From positions 70,441 to 134,440 of the forward strand of contig NMRA01000558.1 of assembly GCA_002633005.1 (NCBI GenBank): a stretch of 64,000 bases of DNA, in the 5' to 3' direction. Position 1 is the first letter of the stretch. Each line of letters opens with the position of its first letter. The DNA is from Phoronis australis. Lineage: Eukaryota; Phoronida; Phoronidae. The position numbers were made by a program, and so were the translations under genes. The notes beneath the pieces were generated by a model. It was not told where the DNA came from. It ran no database searches and was given only the letters and a program-made list of their open reading frames with translations. This document shows, one piece after another, positions 49,801-60,700 of the stretch.

Positions 49801-52800
49801 CCCACAATATCTCACAACGTTTTTTTTCGCGGCTAAGGAAAAACGTTGAGTCATGTCCAATCTCCCGTTCGCGTTACCTGGAATAGCAATGTGCAATTGT
49901 TTTATTCAAAAGTCGTTACTTGTAAGGCCATGTACACGCCGCCGGGACAAAACATTCCGATGGCATCAACAGACCAATATGTAGCAACTGGAAAGCTTAC
50001 GTGATAACTCTAACGCTGTTTTTAAAATTTGAAAAGTACATATTTGCCGCCTTTTTAAATCAGGGCAATTAGGGAAATTAGAGAACAGGGTTTCTTCAGC
50101 AGCGCAGCTGAGCAACACGCATTTACTTAGTCACAGTCTGGCGTAGGCACGCTTAAAGCGTAGGATTGACAAAAAGCCAAATGTTACCTCATGATTTGCG
50201 AGAACTTGCCAAATTTGTGAACCTCTCAGCATAATGTTTTACTTAAAAAGATACCAAGATAGCAACTTACAGATGTAAACTACGACATTAGACTACCTAA
50301 ATCTTTGAAACAAGGCAACGCCTTGCCAATCCTCAAACGTGAGAGCACGTTCCAATAGTGACAAAGTCGGTTCAGTAAGAGTGGTGAACTCCTGCTATTT
50401 ATGGCGATGGCGGAGGAGAAAGGATATTGCTCTACCACAAGATCCAGCTTGAGAAAGTGTTTAACTGTGTAATCCCCCCTTTTGACTATATACATGTAGA
50501 TGTATAATGGGATGGACTAATACTACAAAACAAATTGTAAGTGAAATCACTAGAAGAGGATATAGTATCCTTTATACGAAGTAATAAGAAATTGTCGTTG
50601 AAAGCTAAATCGGCTTTGTCGAAAGCCCAGATATCAAATTGAAATAACTGAAGTGGAAGTCGACAATTGAAGCTGTGTAGTCTAAGATACAAACAGCTGC
50701 CATTGAACATCTCACGGCAATAGCCCTATTTTAGAGTAAACTTAGAGAATAAAGACACAAGTGTGCAGTGTTTAAAAAGACTTCAAGATTGGTTTCAACC
50801 AAAAACACGAACCAAATCTAAGGTCTTTTGGTGACGCTGCAAAATATTACTTCTCTTATCTTCAAACGCGGTTTACAAAACTCTGTTAAATGTATATAGC
50901 CTTTAAACAATTCCCTGATTTTCAAATAGTTACCGCTCTTCCACATATCAATTCTAAGTCAACATTTTCTATTTCAGATGTAACAGCTACGTTGGTAAAC
51001 TTGGTATTGGTAAGCAGGATCTTAATCTCGCCCAATGGTGTCTGGACTCGTTCCCAGCGATATTGCACGAGATGATGCATTGCATCGGATTCGAGCACGA
51101 GCAGTCTAGGCCAGACAGAGATAACCACATCAACATTTACTGGGAGAACATCGGTGAAAGTGAGTGGATCAAGTCTGCTTTTCATTATAATTATAATAGT
51201 TCCAGTTAACTGGATGTTTACGATATTTGTAAGTGAGAGAGGGAAGAAAACCCAATGGTCCGAAGTCATACATGGGGTCGGATGTCTGAATACACTGGTA
51301 AGACTGTGGGGCGTAGGGCAATGAGTCTGATATAACATGCCCGCATTTTGAGAACCAGTTTGATGCCCGTTATTTAGTGGGGGAAACTGGTTCTCAAAAT
51401 TCGGGCGCATTATATCAGACCATTAAGGGGCGTAGGATTATACAGCATTCACATGCTGTTAGATCGAATGCAAATACCCGATTTCAGATCGGTCTTTTTT
51501 ATCATACATGTATTCCCCCAAATTATATGCCATATCTACCCTCGTAACTCCTGGTCACACGAGAGACGAAATAAAGTGGAATGCCGTTGGGATGAAAATT
51601 CTTCGCGAATTCCTGGATATTTAAAGTTTGTTCTAAAATCGTGACTGGACTCTGAAACATTCAAGTCTGTTCTTTGCGGTTGTCCCGATAGTTAGGCACA
51701 TGCTCAAAGACATTCGAAATGTATTCTGACTGCAGTCTCAATATTCTTAACAACTGTATTCGAAATATTGTGATTTGAGAGAAAAATCGAACGACAAGTC
51801 CCTTCAAATCGTGTAAGAATATTCCCAGGAGCACCTCGAATGTGCCGAAATAGGCCTACATCTCGAGTGTATTTCGTTTGATGCTAGAACGTAGTGAGGT
51901 ATTAAAATTGTTCAACTAGATTGCGTCCGAATGCCTTTAGTGTACCTCGACTATCCCTGAAATGAATTTCGAATGCTCCGATTGACCTTCGAATGAGACC
52001 AAGATCTAATTCCCGGCGAAGACCGCAGTCGCTGAAGTGGGGAGTAGAGGCGATAGCCTCGTCCTTGTATCGGTCAACAATAGCTAGGCAAACTCCAGGG
52101 ATGATGAGACTGAAGCTTCCAGGTGTCAGCACAGGTTCTTTCTTCCTTATTTGCCTGACGTATGGTCAAGTCTGGTACTCTGTTTTCCTTGTTTCTGCTC
52201 TTTCACACCTCTTTCAAAGAAGTCTGGCTTGGGAGTTGCAGTGAGTAGAAAAGAAGTATAGTCCGGGGGTCCATACTCTAAAACTGGTGAAAATGATATA
52301 TTCTACATCTACCTCATTATTTGGCTATTCCTGTGAAATTCTTGATACACAGTACAGGGCATTCTGGTTACATTCTAAACGCGTTGATACGCCGTAAAAT
52401 GTAACTATTTCGTAAAATGTAACAATGACGTAAAATGTAACACGTTGATAGGCTTCTCCTAAAATGTAACAAGTTGTTACATTTTAAGAGAGGCCTAGCA
52501 ACATAAAATGTAACAATGACATAAAATGCAACAGTTGTTACATTTTACGAAATTGTTACGTTTTACGGCGTATCAACGCATACAAGAATATTCTTAGCAT
52601 TCGAGCTGTAGTCTCTCAGAAAATTTTTAGACGTTCGAAAATATGTTTGGAAGTTATCCGGGAGCTTCCGTCCAGGAGCATTCTGAATACATGTACATCT
52701 TAGACGAATTTATGCAGCCGTTAGAGGCACATTGCAACTAGACATCGGTTGTTATTCGGACAACAGTCGACCTGCTCTCGCTAGACATTCGAAGCGAAAT

Positions 52801-55231
52801 CTGAGTATTCCAGTCCTCCAGCATTATACGTATACCCGAAACGTTTCAAATGCATACATGGCATGCGCATAAATACATTATCAAGGGCACTAAAAATAAT
52901 TGAACAGCATTCCTACAAAGTTCTTCAAATTTTGATCTCTATGAAATGTCCGAAAGATAATTGCTCGACTTCGAAACACTGTGACTGGTACTGGTATACC
53001 GTCGGTAAACTTGCCTCAGAGAGAGATATAAAAAGACATTTTAACACAGTTTAAAAGTCTTCTGTTTCGAAGGTAAAGAAATCTATGTTGATTAAACCTA
53101 AAGCACAGTCCCCTTTGTCATAAGACTTTAAAATAAGTGCACAGAATGTCCTGTGAAACTACCGGCCAAGTGCAGAAGGAAATAGAGTTCAAAATTGCTA
53201 AGAACGTCACCGAAAGACGTGGAAAGTACCTCAAATATTTAGGTTTGCCACGTTTGCCATTGTTTCGATGTCATACCTTAGCAAACTGCGTAACTTAGTA
53301 CGCGAAGCAGCATGCGTTTCGCGTTCTACAATATGTTGCCATCCCTATCTCGTTTTTTCTATCGAGTCTTTTATCCTTCATCTCTGTTAGACAAAGCATG
53401 GTACAATTTCTAGAAAATAATGTTGGTAACGGGCTCAGGTAAAATATCTGACGTGCTCATCCAAACAGGTTTATCCTTTTGACGCCAGATAATGCAGTTC
53501 CACGAGACTGTCTAGCTCAAGCGATTTTCAAAGCCTTCAAGGTGTCTGACAGAACTGTCTGCCGATTAAAGGGCAGACTCTTAAAATCTGCAAGTTTTTC
53601 CTGTATTTCAATAATTTCAGAAAGCAGGTGGTTATTTCAAAAAGTGGCTGGTTCCTGGACGTACGGTACTACATATGACTACAGAAGCGTTATGCACTAC
53701 ACTGCGTATGCCGGGAGTAAGAATGGTAGGATGACCATGACACCAAAAGATGGCACTGATCCAAATATACTGGGTCAAGCAAAAGATTTGTCCGTTACTG
53801 ACTACTACCGCATCAAGCTAATGTACAACTGTGATGGAAACTATGACGGAAGAAATCGTTACACCCCAGGTGAGCAAACATTTCTTACCTTAGAGCTACA
53901 GCTAGTAGACTAGACACGTTTGTTTTAACGTCGACAAACACATTTTTGTTGTCCTCTTAGATGTGTAGGCCCACCGTGATTCATGTACAGTTCCCTTTAG
54001 TTCTTGACAATTGGGAGGTTAATTATGACCATTCTCATTGCTGTGACCCTTAGCTTTTGCATCACTAAAAATGGAATTTCGACGGACGTTTCAGTTGTAC
54101 CCGCATTTTGATTTTCTCAACGGCACAATCAGCGCCACCACTGCTTTCTGAGCTATCACCTGGAAAAGTCCTTCCTTGCTCTAAAATGGTTTCAAGGTAC
54201 ATGCAACCGAAGGTTTAGCAGAGTATGATCGGATAGTTTATTAAGGCAAATGTCGAGCCAACATACGACGTTCCTTCACATACATGTGTTTAAGCTTAGA
54301 TTACAGGGTGGAGTATACATTGTGACGGCGGATTCATGATAAAAGATGAGAGTGCCGAGACTTTCCAGTATACCGCGCGCAGGTCTTTGGCTTGACTACT
54401 GGCATGCTTACATGGATCTATTACCATGCCATGGTTTTGCCAGTGTCAGTTATTTATTCCAGATCCCAACTGTAAGGACAAGCATGCCAACTGTAACACG
54501 TGGGCCCGCAAACATTACCCGTCTGAATGTGAGAAGAGTGCTGCATACATGATGACCAACTGTGAAAGATCTTGTCGAGTTTGTGGTAAGTCGAAATCCG
54601 CACGCTCTTTTACTCCAACTTATGAACATCACAAAGCATATTCGAACAGTAGCCTTTCACGAGAGTACACGGTTGTTTAATATGTGAACCAATGAGTTCT
54701 CGGCCCAGACTGTTCGACTCGGCGGAACACTTAATTTAAAGCGTCCATATACAACATGTACAAACTCCTCTTCGGCATCACAAAGACCGTTTTTGTGGTT
54801 TGGACGACTTACCACATGACATCGGTCTCAAATTGTTCCATAGCCAAGTTGTAGGTGCTTTCAGAGGTTCGAAAGGACTGGCAGTTTACCGTTGCTTGTG
54901 AGACAACTTTGAAGGCTTAATTACAACACGGCTTGTCATGACGTGTTATTCTATGACCCAGCATGGTCCCGAACAATAGCAAATTTTCAGTAACTGTACG
55001 GTCGCCAATGGTTAGTTTTTCTTTGTAGGCCCTAAACTCGGATGCTACACCGCTATGTATTACGCATCTACAGCAGTGTATAAGAACTCAGCCAACGAGT
55101 GCAAGAGACACTGTTATTTGGACGGATACAAATACGCAGGCTACAAGACAAATCGCTACTGCACATGCTCCGATCACATAGGAGGTCGGACGAACAGCTG
55201 TAGGAATAGCTATGAAGTCTATAACTCGTAG
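43820..55231 (+). CDS. Astacin-ShKT-WSC-like secreted metalloprotease (gene D)
   Basis: Astacin-family (M12A) zinc endopeptidase, 370 residues, spread over 11.4 kb because its introns hold several insertions. Coding exons: 43820-43900, 45961-46000, 46317-46342, 48785-48869, 49394-49517, 50978-51159, 53621-53869, 54463-54585, 55029-55231. The signal peptide core is ICMTLVITVLQLCLAVQA. The propeptide has LLDDIVRP and ends RLR54; mature Ser55 keeps Trp at position 10. The zinc site is HEMMHCIGFEHE (His149, His153, His159, Glu150): Cys154 sits inside the zinc helix, unlike A-C. The Met-turn is SVMHY (Met204). Exon 6 has one extra codon relative to the other copies. The ShKT domain (ending CERSCRVCG) and the WSC-like domain (GCYTAMYYAS, YAGYKTN) pair with gene C. 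No AATAAA was found close downstream; the 3' flank runs into the ~410-bp duplication around the N at 55641, which may disturb it. Confidence 0.93.
44644..45568. mobile_element. MITE-like element rich in GAAACTTCG, gene D intron 1 (inverted copy)
   Basis: Inverted relative to 24412-24915. In reverse complement it shows the same landmarks in the same order: AAACTTCGG, GAAGCTTCGCCGA, GCAGTTCATTCG, GACCTCTACCGATAA, ACGAAGTTTCGCTT and CCTTTCCCAC. It is about 420 bp longer, with extra sequence roughly between 44870 and 45350 that may be a nested insertion. Confidence 0.5.
46729..47017. mobile_element. CATGCGCG-ended MITE-like element in gene D intron 3
   Basis: The left end reads CATGCGCGTGCTCTCAGG and the complement of the right end CGCATGCGCGCACCCAGCC, so the ends share an inverted CATGCGCG. 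It contains a tandem CTCCAACGAGCCCCTCCCCC and the phrases CTATTTGGCGAAATGGGC and CTCAAAAATTCGAGCCCCC. The best preserved copy of the family also seen at 7070, 18040 and 56466. Confidence 0.55.
47834..47894 (+). repeat. Imperfect CAG/CAA microsatellite
   Basis: A run of CAG units broken by CAA, CGG and TAG in intron 3 of gene D. It contains an in-frame TAG and lacks exon context, so it is not a polyglutamine coding stretch. Confidence 0.85.
48885..49029. mobile_element. Foldback hairpin element in gene D intron 4
   Basis: 145 bp with inverted arms of about 50 bp: the left arm begins GGATACACTTGATTGACTTC and the complement of the right arm begins GGATGCACTTGATTGACTTC. The arms extend to CTTAGAC/GTCTAAG. 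It begins 15 bp after the exon 4 donor, unusually close to a splice site. Confidence 0.65.
51325..51420. mobile_element. Foldback MITE-like element in gene D intron 6
   Basis: 96 bp with inverted arms of about 38 bp: GTCTGATATAACATGCCCGC at the left, and GTCTGATATAATGCGCCCGA as the complement of the right end. AGAACCAGTTT and AAACTGGTTCT face each other inside. It starts about 165 bp after the exon 6 donor. Confidence 0.65.
52381..52579. mobile_element. 199-bp foldback built from GTAAAATGTAAC units
   Basis: The two arms of about 99 bp are near-complementary along their whole length: GCGTTGATACGCCGTAAAA at the left, and the same as the complement of the right end. Each arm has several GTAAAATGTAAC(A) units, and the centre is AACAAGTTGTTAC. 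It lies in intron 6 of gene D and has no coding capacity. The all-arm structure suggests a foldback transposon or a collapsed pair of inverted MITEs. Confidence 0.75.
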
Positions 55232-55232
55232 T

Positions 55233-55640
55233 CAATTTAAATTGTGAGAACTCGTGGTCTACATCAGTTGTAAATGGTTTGAAGCGTATTAGTGAAAGTT
55301 CATGAACATTCTATTGCTATTCGGAAATCAAACCGTTGAGAATTAATTGAAACATGTACATGCCAACAGCGACGTCCGGACCGGAAACCGTAGCTTCAAT
55401 GGGCTTTCATTAGTATCACGTGCTTAACATGTAAAATAACGTACAGCAGCCAGCATTAGGCAAGTGCGTCTAAAACAAGTACTGTCTTCTGCTTGATAGG
55501 TACTTATTTGCCAAATTTCGTGAGCATCCATCACGGAACTTGGTTTGCCATCCCTGAGTCGTCGAAATCGTTCAAACAACGTCAGGCTTACTCTCTCTCT
55601 AGCCCTAGTCACACTTTTTTTCTAATCTGTTATTTACTTC
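55233..55640 (+). repeat. Direct duplication, copy 1 (probable assembly artefact)
   Basis: 408 bp starting two bases after the gene D stop codon. It is repeated at 55642-56051 with only a few substitutions and two small indels (for example AAACAAGTACTG against AAACAATTAAGTACTG). The copies are separated by a single N. Confidence 0.9.
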
Positions 55641-55641
55641 N

Positions 55642-56051
55642 CAATTTAAATTGTGAGAGCTCGTGGTCTACATCAGTTGTAAATGGTTTGAAGCATATTA
55701 GTGAAAGTTCATGAACATTCTATTGCTATTCAGAAATCAAACCGTTGAGAATTAATTGAAACATGTACATGCCAACAGCGACGTCCGGACCGGAAACCGT
55801 AGCTTCAATGGGCTTTCATTAGTATCACGTGCTTAACATGTAAAATAACGTACAGCAGCCAGCATTAGGCAAGTGCGTCTGAAACAATTAAGTACTGTCT
55901 TCTGCTTGATAGGTACTTATTTGCCAAATTTCGTGAGCATCCATCACGGAACTTGGTTTGCCATCCCTGAGTCGTCGAAATCGTTCAAACAACGTCAGGC
56001 TTACTCTCTCTAGCCCTAGTCACACTTTTTTTCTAATCTGTTATTTACTTC
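55642..56051 (+). repeat. Direct duplication, copy 2
   Basis: 410-bp second copy of 55233-55640, at roughly 98 per cent identity by eye. The single N at the join and allele-like differences suggest that two haplotypes were placed in tandem, rather than a true tandem duplication. Confidence 0.9.
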
Positions 56052-57288
56052 CTTTCTCACTCGCGCACAAAGGCCCCAACGGTGCAATCAGTGGACTCTT
56101 CTCCCAAATTTTGTGAAATCCTATATCAAAAAACCGTTACGGCTAGTCACCCCCTGGAGGTTCACCCGCACATGGATTTCAGTCATTATTTTCCAGTTGT
56201 TTCATGGTATACCTTTTCAATCACATCAAGGTGACCCGCCATTTCAGACGTAGTCCAGCTCTCTTGGAGGGGCGGTCCGGTTAAGTACATGTCTGCCTCG
56301 GAAAATGCTATGCAGTTATTAGTTTCGCAGGTCTAATTCACAACCTGCAGATTTATCAGGTGTGCTCCCTGTGCCTTGAAAGTCTTTTTAGTTTTGCCAC
56401 GTGTCGGACCAACCACGCGTCAAAGTTATTTTCTCATGTCTACTAACCCGTTAGGATTCATTGGTTATGCATGCGCGCACCCAGCCTAAAATATAAGGGG
56501 AGTCGATTTTTTCGGTATGGGACCTTTTACTGAAAAAAATCATCGAGGATTAAAAAAACTTGGTTCATGCCTAGGCAGATTGTGCATCCGCGCCAAATTC
56601 CTGTCTGTGGGCTTTGCGGACTTTTGTCTCGTTTACTCTGACTTTTTGTTTCGCTGAGACGCACCTTTTTGCCCGATCCGCCAAATTGGGGGGCAGTGAA
56701 CTGGTTGTCGGTCTGAAATCTCGAATTGGCGTTTTCGTGAATTTTGACTTAATTTTGTGAAATTTGTTCACTTCTCTATCATTTGGTCACCCCCCACCAC
56801 GTGGGAGGCAGCCACCCCAAAATCGGCCACTACCCTACCTGTGCTTCAACAAGATGATTTTGAAAAAGCCCTCAAGATAGTGCAGCTGAGGGGTAACAAA
56901 ACGGCACCATTTCAAACACAAGTGTGCCTTCAAAGCACTTTACCACAGCCCATGTTTTCAGTTATTCTAGTGGCAGATTTTGAGAGGAACAGAGGGTCCC
57001 TTATAGTATTTAGATTTCATTTAAAACTTGATGCTCTAGTTCAAGCAAAGACATCAATGTAGTTTGTTTTAGGACATAATGTGCATATCCATGACGTAAC
57101 CACAAATATTAGATCGTGTCCGCAGCTCAACCAGACACTATACCATGCGCGCACCCAGGAGCGGGCCCTGGAACATCCACAACAACTCAGATTTTGACAA
57201 TTTCTCTGCCTCTTTGAAACGTTGACTACACATGGCAGCATGACAAAATATAAAACAATTTAATTGTGGTTAATCACAGCCACAAGAA
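56052..57288. other. Intergenic region between gene D and the acyl-CoA-binding protein gene
   Basis: About 1.2 kb. It includes an inverted copy of the CATGCGCG-family repeat (56466-56692) and another CATGCGCGCACCCAGG end near 57145. No gene is supported here; short open frames overlap the repeat. Confidence 0.5.
56466..56692. repeat. CATGCGCG-family MITE-like element, inverted copy
   Basis: Starts GCATGCGCGCACCCAGCC and contains GGGACCTTTTACTGA, GATTGTGCATCCGCGCCAAA and GATCCGCCAAATTGGGG, which are the complements of phrases in the 18040 and 46729 copies. The far end is not clear. Confidence 0.5.
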
Positions 57289-57294
57289 TTTATT
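57289..57294 (-). terminator. Poly(A) signal of the acyl-CoA-binding protein gene
   Basis: AATAAA on the minus strand (TTTATT on plus), about 450 bases after the stop codon. A second AATAAA lies at 57363-57368 and is an equally possible choice. Confidence 0.5.
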
Positions 57295-57740
57295 GCCGGA
57301 ATGACAATGGATGAAATGACAAGCTTAATCCATTTCCTTGAATCGCTCAAAAGCAAACAATTTTTATTGTCTGTAGGAGATGACAAATGTGTGTTCACCA
57401 ACAGTCTTTGATTGGCTTAATCTGCTTCCGCATGGAAAATCCTGACTTGATATTAACTGAAGTCATCTCTCAAGCCATTTGTGGCCAATTCCTTCCATTG
57501 GATTCTGAAAGAGTAGAAATGAATACTTACAGGTTCGTTACAGCTAATGATTGTCATAAAATTACCCAAGAACATTGACCACATCCGGGACCTACACGTG
57601 CTAACAGCCTGGACCTCACAAACAACAAGCTCATAAACATGACGCACAACTACAAGTGTCCTCTTATTATGCTGAAATTGAATGTCATTTGCCAGACATT
57701 CCAACAGAGGGTAAATACTAAGAACATGCAATCTAACGAT

Positions 57741-60700
57741 TCACTCACAGTTTCCATATTTCCCCAACAGCTCGTTGACCAGAGTGACGTATTCCTGCTC
57801 AGCAACTGACTTTTCCATTCCTGAAAACACAATGAGCCGCGACCTTTCAAAGTGACCTTTCTACGCATAAATCATCCACTCTAAGAGCTACCATGATGAT
57901 AGAACTACTTGTGCAGGAGCACCTCATCCCAATTATCCAAACCTTCACAACATTCACCATACACCTTGTGACAGAGTTGACGCAAACAACATTACTCTTC
58001 AGCATGTAAAATGTCGTCAAAATTACAAGTTAATCAAACAAATTACTCCTGGAACGAGTTCTCACTAGGTTTAGCAGTACCATAGATGGTACTTGCACTG
58101 GGGGAATTTGACACACATGTGGCAACTTACCCCACATCATAGAGGTAGGGTAGCATAATAGTTCTGGGGTAATTTATCTAAGTGCAAGTCGTAGTGTGGC
58201 CGCAAACCTACAGACAAGGTGTAGTTACATGTACCAGCTGCACTCTTGCTCAGTTTATACACAGGGGAGTCCAATCATTTTTGCAATACATTTGCCACAC
58301 GGTGTACGGTGTGTAGTGTGGATGCTCACCAGAATTGGAGCAAGTTGTTCTAGGTAACTCCTAGTGAGGGTACAGATAAACTGCGCTAGGCTACAACTGG
58401 TAATTACTTCTGCCTGAAGCGTCTGCAAGTTTGCATCAACACTACGACTTGTACAATGGCAAGCTATCCCAGAACACATTACCCTGCCTCAATAAGTTGT
58501 CACGCTACTGTTACACCGAGTCAATTCGTTCCAGGATTAAATTGTTCCAAAGTAATTTGCAGTGTGGACGGCACTATACATTGTAGACAGACATGTCACA
58601 ATATGATGCATTGCGAGACATCAGTCCTCCAAAGCAGAGCAAAACCAACCAAAAGAAACAAAGAACACTCGCCTACATTTTCAGCCAACAGGTGGCCTGG
58701 ATGACAGATATTTCACAAATCACATTTGGCATATTAAAAAGATGGATTCTAAACCCAGTTGAATGGCTAACATAATTATGATTCATTTCTGGTTTCATAT
58801 CACTACTGCAAAAGCAATACTAGGCACAGCATTTTTTTCAAAAATGAATTGACACTATTTCTTCTCCACAAAATTGCAAAGACAAACTTTCACATAAATT
58901 TTCATATGAAAAGTAATGTCAGTTTCCGTCCATTTTTCCTCTGACTTTTTGCCGAAGCTTTGTCTAAGATAAAAATATTTTGTGCCCTTGCAACTCAACT
59001 ACTTGTTGGAAAATGATATTTTTCGAAAATTGGTTTTTGCCATACTCCAATACATTTTAAAATATGTCTTAAGAACATTACATTAGACTGTCCCCTTTTC
59101 AAGAACATCTAAAAGGGTGGCTTTTAAGCCAGTGCTTTGTCTAAACAAAGGGCTTTCAGGAACAGGAAAGACAAAATGTGTGTGTGTGTGTGTACGTGCG
59201 TGTGCGTGTGTGTGAGCATGGGCAACTCTTGTTCTACTATCCAAAGTCAGATTGGAGTGTAACTGAAGAAACTCTCAATTAAAGTCATCAAGCACAAGCT
59301 ATAGTACCATGTGCTTTGTTTGAGCATTAAAACAAATCATACTGTTCTGAATAGATCCATCAATACCTTTTTTGCCGTTCCATGCATCCCACTTGGCTTT
59401 CCCAGCGAAGTCTATCATCCCTGGTCGGTCTGAAGAATACATTAAAGGACTATAGCCATCCAGCTTTGCTATTATGCAATGAGATGCCAATTATAACTAT
59501 GTCGAATTGGCCATTATATCTTCTCGCACTGCTAATCTAGACAAAATGGAAACTAATTGGAACAAGCGTGCGTTCCAAAGGCAAGTACTGTTTATTTTTG
59601 GACCAAAAATAAATCAAGTTGTACATCAAAGGCAACCACATCATGATAGGGTTGGGACAGTGGAACCATATCTGCAGTAACTTTTTACGTTATTGAAGTC
59701 GACTAGTTTTAAGCTTCTGAAAGAGGTAAAATGTACACTATACCTTCACAAGGACTGCGACATTGGCTCAAGTCACACCAATTTCGGACAAAATTAATTT
59801 CCCAAAATGTCCCTTTCTTCATTTTTCAAGGGCTTTCAACTCTGAGAATGCCTAGTTTTTTCAAAATTTGATGTTGTGGTGTATATTAAGTTGAACACAA
59901 TTATCACATAATTGAGTGGCGTATACGTTCCACCCAAAAAATGATAAAATGAAAATTTGTCAGCCATAGTATGTCCTAATTTGGAGAGATTTCACCACAA
60001 GAATTAATGTAGATGAGACAGGTTTATCATTACTGTACATTCATTAAGTACACACAACTATTCAACACTAACAGTGACTCCAAGATAATATTAAAGGTCA
60101 AATGAGCTGATAATCACTACAAACAAACTGAGATTAAAGTTCAGAGCAAAAGTCTAACGAGGAGTCTAGACTCCCAGAGCCAAAATTACCTGTAGTGAAC
60201 AAACACTCACTACAGAAATGTACTTCAAACCCCACTTTTTATGTTAAGAGCAACCAACGCCAAGGGTTGAAATTACCCCATGACCACATTGTAAACGTAA
60301 TGTTTCTAGGGGTGTTCATTGTGTTGATGCAAGGGCTTATAACAGGAACAGCAAAAGTCAAATCCATCAAAAACAAGGCAACATTTCCTTGATAAAGCAG
60401 TGCCAAGTTTTCTGCCCAGACAAGTTACCTGTTTTTTTCACAATAAACCCGGTGAGGTTCATTTTCAGGGGGCATAAGAATTCCAGTTGTACAGTCCAGT
60501 TCTCAGTAGGATAGCAGCTAAGATAGGTCGTAGGTTTGCCACAAGGTTATGTCTTTACTGGGGAAACTTGACACCCGTACTTTGCTAATAGGAGGCATAA
60601 AATCATGACTCATGACATAGGTTGCATTGGAACTGAAAGTGGCTCCTATGGCATCAGGAGAAAATTTGGCTGTGGACTTATTCGCTAAATTCCATCAACA

